Shown: positions 43,273 to 52,246 of the stretch, in pieces | Layout of the letters: every line of letters begins with the position of its first letter | How positions within the stretch are numbered: the stretch's first letter is position 1 | Origin: DASZBX01 sp035943635 | Lineage (GTDB): Bacteria; Actinomycetota; Actinomycetes; Streptomycetales; Catenulisporaceae | DNA length: 60,984 nucleotides | Reading direction: 5' to 3' | NCBI GenBank assembly: GCA_035943635.1 | Contig: DASZBX010000020.1 | Span: forward strand, 1 to 60,984 | Translations under genes and position numbers: made by a program | Notes under the pieces: model-generated | Databases searched by the model: none | The model's input: only the letters and a program-made list of their open reading frames with translations | What the model was told of the DNA's origin: nothing

Positions 43273-46080
43273 ATGGAATTGCAACGACGCAAGTTCCTGA
43301 CTCTCGGCGCAGGCGCGGGACTGACCGCGGTCGCGACGGCGCACAGCGCCGCGGCCGCGGCGATCGCACCCGCCGACGCCACGACGCAGACCATGTACCT
43401 GACCGGCACGGACGCCGACAACACCGTCCCGTGGGACTTCCTGTGCACGGCCGGGCGCAAGAGCGGAGTCTGGGGCAGCATCCCGACCCCCTCGCAGTGG
43501 GAGTTCTCCGGTTACGGCACCTACAACTACGGCGGCACCCTGACTCCGGGCGAGAACGGCCAGTACCGGTACAGTTTCACCCCGCCCGCCGCGTGGGCCG
43601 GCCGGCAGATCTTCCTGGTCTTCGAGGGGGCGATGACGGACACCACGGTCCTGCTCAACGGCACCTCGGCCGGGCCCACGCACCAGGGCGCGTTCTACCG
43701 GTTCCGGTACGACGTCACCTCGATCATCCTGCTGGGCAAGTCCAATCTGCTGGAAGTCACCGTGGACAAGGACTCCGCCGAGACCTCGGTCAACCAGGCT
43801 GAGCGCGAGGGGGACTACTGGAACTTCGGCGGCATCTTCCGGCCGGTGTCCCTCCAGGCGTTCCCGACCGCGCGCGTGGACCGGGTCGCGATCAAGGCCG
43901 AGGCCACCGGGGCGTTCTCGATGGACGTCTACCTCGGCGGCACCGTTCCCAGCGGCACGGTGACCGCGCACATCCAGCATCTCGACGGCACCGCCGTCGG
44001 CAGCGGCCTCACCGCCTCGGTCGCGGCCGGGGCCACGCGGGTGTCGGTGTCCACGACGGTCTCCTCCCCCGCGCTGTGGACCGCCGAGACCCCGAACCTC
44101 TACCAGGTCCAGGTCCAACTGGCCGCAGCCGGCGGCGCGGCGGTCCACACGGTCACCCAGCAGTTCGGCTTCCGGACCGTGCAGGTGCGCACCGGGGACG
44201 GCGTCTACGTCAACGGCACCAGGGTTCTGCTCAAGGGCATCAACCGGCACACGTTCTACCCGACCCTCGGGCGCGCGTCCAGCCCCCGGCTGGCTCGCGC
44301 GGACATCCTGCTGATGAAGTCGATGAACATCAACGCCGTGCGCATGTCCCACTACCCGCCGGACGGATTCTTCCTCGACCTGTGCGACGAGTTGGGGCTG
44401 TACGTCCTGGACGAGCTCGGCGGCTGGCAGCAGCACTACGACACCGCCGCCGGCACGCCGCTGGTCCAGGCGATGGTCACCCGGGACGTGAACCACCCGT
44501 CGATCCTGTTCTGGGACAACGGCAACGAAGGCGGCTGGAACACCGCCCTGGACAGCGCGTTCGACGGTTGGGACATCCAGGACCGGAACGTGCTGCACCC
44601 CTCCACGCTCTTCGGCGGAATCGACACCAACCACTATCCGACCTATTCCACGGTCGTCTCCAAACTGGCCGCCTCGAACGTCTTCATGCCCACCGAGTTC
44701 CTGCACGGCCTCTACGACGGCGGCGCCGGCGCCGGCCTGGACGACTACTGGCAGCTGATGCTCGCCGCGCCGCACTCGGCCGGCGGGTTCATCTGGTCCC
44801 TGATCGACGAGGGCATCCGCCGCGACGACGGCGGCGGAGCGATCGACACGAACGGCAACCGCGGGCCGGACGGCGTCGTGGGCCCGTTCCGCGAGCAGGA
44901 GGGCAGCGTCGGCACGATCCGGGACGTGTGGTCGCCGATCCAGCTGACCAGCCGCTCCTACTACGAGACCACCTTCCCGTCCGCCTTCAACGGCACCACC
45001 CGCCTGACCAACAACTACGCCTTCACCAACACCTCCGCCTGCACGTTCACCTGGCAACTGGTCAACTACCCGGCGCCCGGCACCACCACCGGCCACACGG
45101 TCGTCGCCCAGGGCACGCCAACCAGCCCGAACATCCCGCCCGGCGGCACCGGGGTCCTGACCCTCGGGCTGCCCGGCACCTGGGCCTCATCCGACGCGCT
45201 GACGCTCAGCGTCACCGATCCCGCGGGCACCGTGGTCAACACGTGGGTCTGGACCATCACGAAGGCGGCCGACCACGCCGCGAAGATCGTCGCACCGGTC
45301 GCCGGCGCCCCGGCCGTGACCACGAGTGTCGGCAGCAGCACGATCACCATGACCGCGGGTACCACTACCGTCTCCATCGCGAAGTCCACCGGCCGACTCA
45401 GTGGCCTGACCCACAACGGCTCATCGGTCTCGCTGAGCAACGGTCCCGCCCTGACCACGGGGACCTCCACACTCACCAACCTGACCCACGCCCAGGACGG
45501 GGCCGCCCAGACCGTCACCGCCACCTACAGCGGCCCGCTCAGTTCGGTGCGCTGGCGCCTGGACACCAACGGGTGGCTGCGCTTGGACTACACCTACAAC
45601 CTCACCGGGTCTTATGACCTGTTCGGCGTGAACTTCGACTACCCCGAAGCGAAGGTGACCGCGGTCACCTGCCTGGGCCGGGGACCGTACCGCGTCTGGA
45701 AGAACCGCCTGCGCGGAGTGACCACCGACGTGTGGACCAAGAACTACAACGACACCGTCACCGGGGACTCCGGGTATGTCTACCCGGAGTTCAAGGGCTA
45801 CCACGCCGACATGTACTGGGCGGCCCTGCACACCACCGAAGGCACCCTCACCTTCGCATCCGCACAGGAGAACATCTTCCTGCGCCTGTTCACCCCCACC
45901 TGGCCGGCCGACCCGGTCTACGCGACCGCCCCGTTCCCGAGCGGCAACCTGTCCTTCCTGGACGCCATCCCCGCGATGGGCAACAAATTCCACCAGGCGA
46001 CGGACGTCGGCCCGGCCGGCCAGCCCAACGTCGCCGCGGGGACCTACACACGCACCCTCTATCTGCACGCCGGCGCCTGA
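43273..46080 (+). CDS. Secreted GH2 glycosidase (beta-galactosidase/glucuronidase type)
   Basis: A 935-residue glycoside hydrolase family 2 protein. It has a Tat signal (LQRRKFLTLG and a hydrophobic stretch ending in AAAA), then the sugar-binding jelly roll, Ig-like domain and TIM barrel. The acid/base Glu is in NGNEGGW and the nucleophile Glu in PTEFLHG. A long C-terminal beta-rich part follows. It would act outside the cell on a plant or microbial glycan, with the freed product taken up by the importer encoded just upstream and then dehydrated and cleaved. The glycosidic bond attacked is not known. Confidence 0.9.
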   Translation: MELQRRKFLTLGAGAGLTAVATAHSAAAAAIAPADATTQTMYLTGTDADNTVPWDFLCTAGRKSGVWGSIPTPSQWEFSGYGTYNYGGTLTPGENGQYRYSFTPPAAWAGRQIFLVFEGAMTDTTVLLNGTSAGPTHQGAFYRFRYDVTSIILLGKSNLLEVTVDKDSAETSVNQAEREGDYWNFGGIFRPVSLQAFPTARVDRVAIKAEATGAFSMDVYLGGTVPSGTVTAHIQHLDGTAVGSGLTASVAAGATRVSVSTTVSSPALWTAETPNLYQVQVQLAAAGGAAVHTVTQQFGFRTVQVRTGDGVYVNGTRVLLKGINRHTFYPTLGRASSPRLARADILLMKSMNINAVRMSHYPPDGFFLDLCDELGLYVLDELGGWQQHYDTAAGTPLVQAMVTRDVNHPSILFWDNGNEGGWNTALDSAFDGWDIQDRNVLHPSTLFGGIDTNHYPTYSTVVSKLAASNVFMPTEFLHGLYDGGAGAGLDDYWQLMLAAPHSAGGFIWSLIDEGIRRDDGGGAIDTNGNRGPDGVVGPFREQEGSVGTIRDVWSPIQLTSRSYYETTFPSAFNGTTRLTNNYAFTNTSACTFTWQLVNYPAPGTTTGHTVVAQGTPTSPNIPPGGTGVLTLGLPGTWASSDALTLSVTDPAGTVVNTWVWTITKAADHAAKIVAPVAGAPAVTTSVGSSTITMTAGTTTVSIAKSTGRLSGLTHNGSSVSLSNGPALTTGTSTLTNLTHAQDGAAQTVTATYSGPLSSVRWRLDTNGWLRLDYTYNLTGSYDLFGVNFDYPEAKVTAVTCLGRGPYRVWKNRLRGVTTDVWTKNYNDTVTGDSGYVYPEFKGYHADMYWAALHTTEGTLTFASAQENIFLRLFTPTWPADPVYATAPFPSGNLSFLDAIPAMGNKFHQATDVGPAGQPNVAAGTYTRTLYLHAGA

Positions 46081-46129
46081 CACCTTGGCGCCCTGGCCAC
46101 CGTCGCGCCGCGATTGCCGGAGCAGCGTC

Positions 46130-46684
46130 TCAATCCGCCGGGGATGTGCTGTGCGTGCCGAATTCCCTGCGGTGGTACGTCAGCGGCGGGGCGGCGGTCG
46201 TCGTCTCGGCGGCGGTCACCTCGCCGAGCACGATGACGTGGTCGCCGCCGATCACGAAGTCGGCGGCCCGGCAGGCGAGCCAGCCGGGTGCGCCGAGCAG
46301 GCGGGGAAGGTTCTGGTCCAGCTGCCAGGGCACCCCGGCGAACTTGTCCGCGCCCTTGCCGGCGAAGGTCAGGGCGAGCCCGGCCTGGTGGCTGCCGAGC
46401 ACGTTGACGCCGAACCGGCCGGTGTCCCTGATCATCGTGAGCAGATACGACCGCTGGTCGAGGGAGATCAGCACCATCGGCGGGACCAGCGACAACGAGG
46501 CGAACGCGCTGACCGTGCTGCCGTGCGGACGGTCGCCCGTCATCGCGGTGACCACCGACACCGGGCTGCACACACCGGCCATCACCTCCCGGAACAGGCC
46601 CGTGAGCGCGCCCGGGTCCGCCGCCGCGGCGGCCGTCTGCGCTGACGCGTCTGCCGCTGCGGCGGCTGCTGTATTCGTGCCCAC
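46130..46684 (-). CDS. Flavin reductase-domain protein (HpaC-like)
   Basis: A 184-residue flavin reductase-like protein (GVCSPVSVVTAMTG, FASLSLVPPMVLISL, GVNVLGSHQAGLAL), expected to make reduced flavin with NAD(P)H or to bind FMN. Such proteins partner two-component monooxygenases, but none is adjacent. The GTG at 46684 removes an Arg-rich upstream extension that is not part of the fold; an ATG at 46735 is the alternative. It is convergent with the glycosidase gene. Confidence 0.82.
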   Translation of the reverse strand: MGTNTAAAAAADASAQTAAAAADPGALTGLFREVMAGVCSPVSVVTAMTGDRPHGSTVSAFASLSLVPPMVLISLDQRSYLLTMIRDTGRFGVNVLGSHQAGLALTFAGKGADKFAGVPWQLDQNLPRLLGAPGWLACRAADFVIGGDHVIVLGEVTAAETTTAAPPLTYHRREFGTHSTSPAD

Positions 46685-46849
46685 ACGCCTCTGCCCCTGC
46701 CCTTCGTGTTGCGCCGAATGCCTGACGGCCATGCGCAGGCCGAGTCTGCGCGACTCGCGCCGCGACGACCGCACCATTCTGCCGGACGGATGTGTACGAA
46801 GGCGCCGCACAACCCACACCGCATGTCCGCTCACGGAGCCAGAAGCACA

Positions 46850-46940
46850 GGCCGGGGGCCGCAAACCCCCGGCCACGGCGTCATGACGACGGCTAGTGCC
46901 TTGGCCGGGAACGTTTGCCCCTTCCCGGCCACGGCACTAG
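46850..46940. repeat. Two adjacent hairpins left of the mobile element
   Basis: First, a 9-bp perfect stem (46850-46858 with 46866-46874, 7-nt loop). Second, a longer palindrome (46893-46911 with 46922-46940, 10-nt loop) in which 18 of 19 arm positions pair and both ends read CTAG. The right arm ends exactly on the TA target and first base of the neighbouring element. The second hairpin may be a tiny element of its own or the insertion target. Confidence 0.6.
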
Positions 46941-47135
46941 GCAGTGTTTGGGAATGTCTCAAGGCGCGAATCCGGTGATCGCCGTCGCCTGGCCGCACCG
47001 CACGCAACGGCACAGACGACCGAGTATGAGCCGTCCCGTGCGGCGCGCCCATGCTCGGCGCTGACCAGATCCGTCTCACCTACCAGCACAAACCGGCGGT
47101 CATGCCGTGGCCTTGACACATCCCCAAACACTGCC
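46940..47135. mobile_element. 196-bp MITE-like element, copy 1
   Basis: A non-coding element with terminal inverted repeats of about 26 bp (GGCAGTGTTTGGGAATGT at the left; its near-perfect complement at the right, 2 mismatches). It is flanked by TA on both sides, the target duplication used by the IS630/Tc1-mariner family. It has no transposase, so it would be moved in trans. An inverted second copy begins at 60847. The insertion lies at the 3' end of the EhpF-like gene, whose stop codon is formed by the right-hand TA and the outermost G of the element. Confidence 0.85.
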
Positions 47136-48241
47136 TAATAGATCCCCTCGATCACGCGTTCCCCGCCGAACTGCGCCACCGGCTTGGGGCCGGCCACCGA
47201 GTCGCCGATCTGTCCGGCCGGCCCTTCGACCCGGACTGCGGTGTCCCGTTCGAGATTGTTCGGCAGGAACCACCCCTTGCTCAGATGGTTCATGACGACC
47301 TGGCCGCGGTGGCCGTATCCGACCGGCGCACGGGTCTCGGGGTCGACCACCCGGAAGGTGACGACCGGGCTGCGCGGGTCGTAGACGATCTCGTCGTCCG
47401 GGCTGCCGCCCGCCCGCTCGCTGGCCCCGTCCAGAATCAGGGCGCTGTTGTACCTGCTGACCATCCGGACGTTCGGAAAGTGCTCGAACATCAGCTGGTA
47501 CCGCTGGTCCCGGTCCATGTGCGCCCCGCCCCAGAACACCAGCCGGATCTTGGCGTTGATCAGTGCGGCCAGCCGCGGCCGCCGGGCACAGGCGGCGAGC
47601 AGCGGCGGGGTGGTGACCAGCAGCCCGACGTCCTGGCTGGCCAGGACGTGTTCGATCTGGTCGAGCACGTGCTCGACGTACGCGGCGGCCTGGTCGGCCA
47701 TGCCCTGGCTGATCAGTTTCTTCACCCAGCGCGGGTCCAGGTCGATGGTGAACTTGACGGTGTTCTGCCGGGCGACCACGTAGTCGTACATGCAGCCGAT
47801 CTTGTGGGGCCCGGTCGGCGCCGCGATCAGGATGTTGGCCGGCGGGCGCCCGGCGAACTGCGCACCGGCGAGCATGCGGTCGATCGACGCCTCGAGCCAG
47901 TCCGGCATCATGATCACGCGCTTGGGCGCGCCGGTCGTACCGCCGGTCTCGAAGACCCGCGGCGCCGCCGGGTTGCGGCCGTAGCCGCGGGGGATCAGGT
48001 CCTGGACCGGCACGTCGCGAAGCTCGTCCGCGACGTTCGGGAAGAGCGCGAGGTCCTCGTACGTACGCACGTCGCGCACCGGATCGAAGCCGAAGCTCCC
48101 GGCGCGCTCGAGCCAGAACGGCGAACCCGTCTCCTCGCCGAAGTGCCACTCCACCGCCGCGCGCAGGTACTCCTCGGGATCGTCCGGATGGACGGCCGGG
48201 TCCAGGATCGCCCACCGCTTGTCGGTCATCGTGTCCGTCAT
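47135..48241 (-). CDS. EhpF-like adenylate-forming enzyme
   Basis: A 368-residue ANL-superfamily protein. It has the ATP loop ETGGTTGAPKR, the GGAHMDRDQ segment and a terminal GGERVIEGIY. It is shorter than phenylacetate-CoA ligase and lacks a full C-terminal domain, as I recall for EhpF of phenazine (griseoluteic acid) biosynthesis, proposed to activate a carboxylate. The product could be an acyl-adenylate passed to CoA or a reductase. The ATG is preceded by GGAG. The stop codon TAG overlaps the boundary of the mobile element. It is the last gene of the minus-strand block. Confidence 0.7.
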   Translation of the reverse strand: MTDTMTDKRWAILDPAVHPDDPEEYLRAAVEWHFGEETGSPFWLERAGSFGFDPVRDVRTYEDLALFPNVADELRDVPVQDLIPRGYGRNPAAPRVFETGGTTGAPKRVIMMPDWLEASIDRMLAGAQFAGRPPANILIAAPTGPHKIGCMYDYVVARQNTVKFTIDLDPRWVKKLISQGMADQAAAYVEHVLDQIEHVLASQDVGLLVTTPPLLAACARRPRLAALINAKIRLVFWGGAHMDRDQRYQLMFEHFPNVRMVSRYNSALILDGASERAGGSPDDEIVYDPRSPVVTFRVVDPETRAPVGYGHRGQVVMNHLSKGWFLPNNLERDTAVRVEGPAGQIGDSVAGPKPVAQFGGERVIEGIY

Positions 48242-48305
48242 CGACTGTCTCCGTATCTTCGTGGCGTCGTGTACCGGCTCACCGCACCGCCGCCTTGCGG
48301 CCCGG

Positions 48306-49181
48306 TCATCCGATCTCGATCAGCTGTAGTGCCTGGGCCAGTTGGAGTACCTGCTTCGCCCGCGCGACCGCGGGCGGCCCCACCATCCGCCCGCTGGCGG
48401 CGATCACGATCGACTTGTCCTGCTCGGCCGCGAGCCGGGCCGCCTCGCAGATCGAGCGGGCGTCGTCGATCTCGTCGGGTTTGGGCGTGTACACCTCGTG
48501 GATGATCGGAATCTGGGCCGGATGGATCGCCATCCGGCCGATGAAGCCGAGCCGGCGGCCGCGGCGACTGGTGACCAGCAGCCCGCGCAGGTCGCGCGGC
48601 TCCGGGTACACGCTCTGGCACGGATTGGGCAGATTCGCCGCGCGCGAGGCGACGATCACCCGGGCCCGGCCGGCGTCCATGGTCGCGCTCTCCGGCGCGG
48701 CGCCGAGGTCGACTCTGAGGTCTGATTCCCCGAGGCCGAGCATGCCGACCAGCGGGGACGCCGTCGCGAGGTCGAACGCGTGCTCCAGGGCGCTGGCCGT
48801 CTCGATCAGCACGTGGATGACCGCGGCGCTGCCGGCCTGCCGCAGCAGCCGCGCCGCGCCTCTGATCTCCTCGGCTGAGCCCGCCTTCGCGAGGCGCACT
48901 CCGACCAGGCCCGCCCCGGCCACCGCGAGCACGTCGCCGTCGCGCAGGCCGCTGGCCGCCGAGTTCACCCGCACGTACGTCGGCTTGGGCGTCGGCCCGG
49001 CCGTGATCTCGGCGACGATCTCCCGCGCCTTGGCCTTGAGCGACGCGGGGACGGCGTCCTCGAGGTCGAGGATCACCGCGTCGGCCTCGGAGGCGTAGGC
49101 GGTGGAGATCCGTTCCGGTTGGTGGCCGGGAACGTACAGGCAGCTGCGGAAGATCGAGTTCGTGTGCGCAGGTGCACTCAT
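48306..49181 (-). CDS. HpcH/HpaI-CitE family lyase
   Basis: A 291-residue TIM-barrel protein of the citrate-lyase beta-subunit type (LYVPGHQPERI, LDLEDAVP with the Mg-binding Glu/Asp, ESDLRVDLG, GRMAIHPAQI). Members cleave or form beta-hydroxyacyl-CoA compounds such as malyl-, citramalyl- or citryl-CoA. The start overlaps the CoA-transferase stop by 4 nt. A transferase-lyase pair resembles itaconate/citramalate degradation, where the dicarboxylate is first activated to a CoA ester. The needed hydratase is not obvious nearby. Confidence 0.85.
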   Translation of the reverse strand: MSAPAHTNSIFRSCLYVPGHQPERISTAYASEADAVILDLEDAVPASLKAKAREIVAEITAGPTPKPTYVRVNSAASGLRDGDVLAVAGAGLVGVRLAKAGSAEEIRGAARLLRQAGSAAVIHVLIETASALEHAFDLATASPLVGMLGLGESDLRVDLGAAPESATMDAGRARVIVASRAANLPNPCQSVYPEPRDLRGLLVTSRRGRRLGFIGRMAIHPAQIPIIHEVYTPKPDEIDDARSICEAARLAAEQDKSIVIAASGRMVGPPAVARAKQVLQLAQALQLIEIG

Positions 49182-50368
49182 GTCCGCTCATTCCGCGTCG
49201 GTGGGCGCACCGGACGAACCCCGTCCAGTGGTCGTAGGACCTCGTCGGTGTGGTCGCCGAGGCGGGGGCCGCTCCAGGCGATCCTTCCCGGGGTGGCCGA
49301 GAGGCGGAACGGCAGACCCGGCATGAGCACGGTGCCCAGTTCGCTGTCGGGCACTTCGACCGCGACGCCGCGGGCCCGCAGCTGCGGGTCTGCCAGGACG
49401 TCGTCGATCTCGTAGACGGGGGCCACCGACGCGTCGGCCTGTTCGAAGGTCTTGATGACTTCCTCCTGGGAACGGACGGAGATCCACCGGCCGACCGCCT
49501 CGTCGATGAGGTCGCGGTGGCGGGCCCGGCCGGCGCCGTCGGCGAACCATGGTTCTTCGCACAGGTCCTGGCGCCCGACGAGCCGTACGATGCGTTCGGC
49601 CACGGAGTGGGCCGGCGCCGACACCGCCACCCAGCGCCCGTCCGCACACCGGTAGACATTCCTCGGCGCGCTGTTGTTCGACCGGTTTCCGACTCGGTCC
49701 GGTTTGACGCCCAGCTTGTCGTAGACGGTGATCTGGGCCCCGAGCGCTCCGATCAGCGTTTCGGTGATCGAGATGTCGGCGGTCTGGCCTGAGCCGGTCC
49801 GGTCCCGGCCGCGCAGGGCGATCAGGACGGCGAGCGCGGCGTGCAGGCCGGCCACCGCGTCGCCGAGCGGGAACGCCGGCAGCATCGGCGGCCCGTCGGG
49901 CTCGCCGGACATCGCCGCCAGGCCGCTCATCGCCTCCGCGAGCGTGCCGAAACCGGGCCGGTGCGCGTACGGCCCGTCCTGTCCGAAAGCGGTGACCCGC
50001 GCGAGGACGAGCCTTGGGTTGACCCGGGCGAGAAGCTCCGGGCCGAGTCCCCAGCGTTCCAGGGTTCCCGGCCGGAAGTTCTCCACCACGACGTCCGCCT
50101 CGGCGGCCAGCCGGAGGAACAGCTCCTGGTCCCGGGCGTCGTGCAGGTCGAGCACGACGCTCTTCTTGTTCCGGCTGAGGAACTTCCACAACAGCGGCAC
50201 ATCGTCGTAGGTGTGACCGTACCGGCGAAGCGGGTCCCCGCTCGGCTGCTCGATCTTGACGACCTCGGCCCCGAAGTCGCCCAGCAGGCGGGCGGCGAAC
50301 GGGCCGGCGAACAGCGTGGACACGTCGATCACCTTGAGCCCGGCCAGCGGCAGGGGAGTTTCTTCCAC
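49178..50368 (-). CDS. CaiB/BaiF-type (class III) CoA-transferase
   Basis: A 396-residue class III CoA-transferase with the fold signature DVSTLFAGPFAARLLGDFGAEV (part shown), VENFRPGTLERWG and the catalytic Asp in LGDAVAGLHAAL. It moves CoA between carboxylic acids without ATP. It is coupled to the CitE-like lyase gene and follows the exporter by 31 nt. Formyl, succinyl, itaconate and carnitine derivatives are known substrates; the one used here is undetermined. Confidence 0.88.
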   Translation of the reverse strand: MEETPLPLAGLKVIDVSTLFAGPFAARLLGDFGAEVVKIEQPSGDPLRRYGHTYDDVPLLWKFLSRNKKSVVLDLHDARDQELFLRLAAEADVVVENFRPGTLERWGLGPELLARVNPRLVLARVTAFGQDGPYAHRPGFGTLAEAMSGLAAMSGEPDGPPMLPAFPLGDAVAGLHAALAVLIALRGRDRTGSGQTADISITETLIGALGAQITVYDKLGVKPDRVGNRSNNSAPRNVYRCADGRWVAVSAPAHSVAERIVRLVGRQDLCEEPWFADGAGRARHRDLIDEAVGRWISVRSQEEVIKTFEQADASVAPVYEIDDVLADPQLRARGVAVEVPDSELGTVLMPGLPFRLSATPGRIAWSGPRLGDHTDEVLRPLDGVRPVRPPTRNERT

Positions 50369-50399
50369 AGTGGCCCCTCTTCTGTGCGGTGGGCGGGGT

Positions 50400-52166
50400 T
50401 CAGTTGTCCGGTTTCAGACCGGCGGCGGCTGCGTCGTCGGCGGCCGACGTGTGCCGGGCCGGTTCGGGCGCGGCGGGCTGGGCGGCGGCCGCGCCGTTCC
50501 CGTCCGCGCCGCCGGCCTGCTCGGCGCGCCGCTGGTTGCCGGCCTTGCGCGACAGCGGCACGTCCTTGAACCAGAATCCGGAGACGAAACCGGCGGCCAG
50601 CACGATTCCGGAGATCAGGAACGCGACGTCCATCGCGTCTGCGTATCCGGCCAGGAGCGGCGCCGACAGACGCGGGTCCAGACCCGTCAGCAGGGACGGA
50701 TTGTTGAGGTTGAGACCGGCCACGCCCTGGTGGGTCAGCGTCTGGACGAACCGGCGGTTCGCCGGATCGGCGAGCACGGCCGGGTCGGTGAGCAGGCGGT
50801 TGAAGGGACCGGTGCGCATCGCCGCAGCGTACGCACTCGTCGCTTTGTCCGTCACCAGTCCGAACACGACCGACAGCAGCACCGCAGTGCCGAGCGTGCC
50901 ACCCATCATCTGGAAGAGGCGCGTGCTGCCGGTGGCCACGCCGATCTCCTGCGGGGAGACGACGTTCTGTACGGCCACCGTGGGCGGAGTCCGGCACAGT
51001 CCGATGCCCAGGCCCATGAACGCCATGATCAGAACGATGCCGGACAACGGCGTGTGGGGGGTCGCCGTGGCGAAGAGGAGGACCGAGACAGTCGACATGC
51101 CGAAGCCGACCAGGGTGACCAGCCTGTAGGTTCCGAACTTCAGCATGAGGCGGCCGGTGATGCTCGACCCCGCGATGCTGGTCACCATCCACGGCACGGT
51201 GACCAGGCCGGCGGCGGTCGGGCTCTCGCCCAACACGACCTGCAGGTACAGCGGCGCCAGCACGAAGGCGCCGAGGGTGCCGAATCCCAGGCTCAGGTTG
51301 AGAAAACAGCTGATGTTGAACAGGCCGATCCGGAACAGCCGCAGCGGGATCAGGGCGTACTTGCCCATCTTGAACTGGACGGCCAGGAACGCGGCCAGTC
51401 CGACCACGGTGACCGCGTAGCAGATCACCGACCTGCCGGACGTCCAACCCCAGGTGCTGCCCTGCTGGGCCAGGACGAGCGGCGGCACGACGGCGACGAC
51501 CAGGGTCAGCGCGCCCCAGGAATCGATCCGCCGGCCGCGGCGCTCATACGGGAAGGTGATCGCCTTGGCCGCGATCACCAGCGCCACCAGCGCCAGTGGC
51601 ACGTTGACCAGGAAGATCCACCGCCAGCCCGCGATGCCGAGCAGGTCCCGCTGGCCGGCCAGCGCGCCGCCGATCAGCGGGCCGATCAGGCTCGCCACCC
51701 CGAAGACGCTGAGGATGTATCCGGTGTACCGGCCGCGTTCGCGGGACGAGAGCACATCGCTGAGAATGATGCTCGGCATCCCCACCAGGCCGCCGGCCCC
51801 GAGGCCCTGCACGGCGCGGAACGCCGCGAGCTCCCAGATCGACTGGGAGAACGCCGACATGGCCGAGCCCACCACGAAGATCACGATGGCGGCGAGGTAG
51901 GGCTTCCGGCGGCCGTAGATGTCCGCCAGGCTGCCGTACACCGCCATGGAGATCGTCGAGGTGATGAGGTACGCGGTGGCGACCCACGCCTGCATCGACA
52001 GGCCGTGCAGCTGCTCGGACACGGACTTCAGCGCGGTGACGACCACGGTTTGGTCGAGTGCGCCGAGCATCAGGCCGACCATCAGGGCGACGATCAGCCA
52101 GACGAACATGCGCCGGGTGAGACCGTTGGGTCCCACGCCTGCTTCGGCGGCAGGGATTCGTGGCAT
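50400..52166 (-). CDS. DHA2-family (14-helix) exporter
   Basis: A 588-residue major facilitator exporter with about 14 helices (ALDQTVVVTAL in helix 1, GALAGQRDLLGIAGWRWIF in the middle) and a charged Ala/Pro-rich C-terminal tail. The second ATG (52166) is preferred because AGGAG lies 7 nt upstream; the first ATG is too close. No regulator is adjacent. Its position inside the block suggests export of a block product or resistance to it. Confidence 0.9.
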   Translation of the reverse strand: MPRIPAAEAGVGPNGLTRRMFVWLIVALMVGLMLGALDQTVVVTALKSVSEQLHGLSMQAWVATAYLITSTISMAVYGSLADIYGRRKPYLAAIVIFVVGSAMSAFSQSIWELAAFRAVQGLGAGGLVGMPSIILSDVLSSRERGRYTGYILSVFGVASLIGPLIGGALAGQRDLLGIAGWRWIFLVNVPLALVALVIAAKAITFPYERRGRRIDSWGALTLVVAVVPPLVLAQQGSTWGWTSGRSVICYAVTVVGLAAFLAVQFKMGKYALIPLRLFRIGLFNISCFLNLSLGFGTLGAFVLAPLYLQVVLGESPTAAGLVTVPWMVTSIAGSSITGRLMLKFGTYRLVTLVGFGMSTVSVLLFATATPHTPLSGIVLIMAFMGLGIGLCRTPPTVAVQNVVSPQEIGVATGSTRLFQMMGGTLGTAVLLSVVFGLVTDKATSAYAAAMRTGPFNRLLTDPAVLADPANRRFVQTLTHQGVAGLNLNNPSLLTGLDPRLSAPLLAGYADAMDVAFLISGIVLAAGFVSGFWFKDVPLSRKAGNQRRAEQAGGADGNGAAAAQPAAPEPARHTSAADDAAAAGLKPDN

Positions 52167-52246
52167 GGGCATTCTCCTCTCGCCGGCCAGCACGCGACGA
52201 GCTGGCCCGGGACGGGTTACCGGGACGGACGGTCGCCGGGGCGGCT

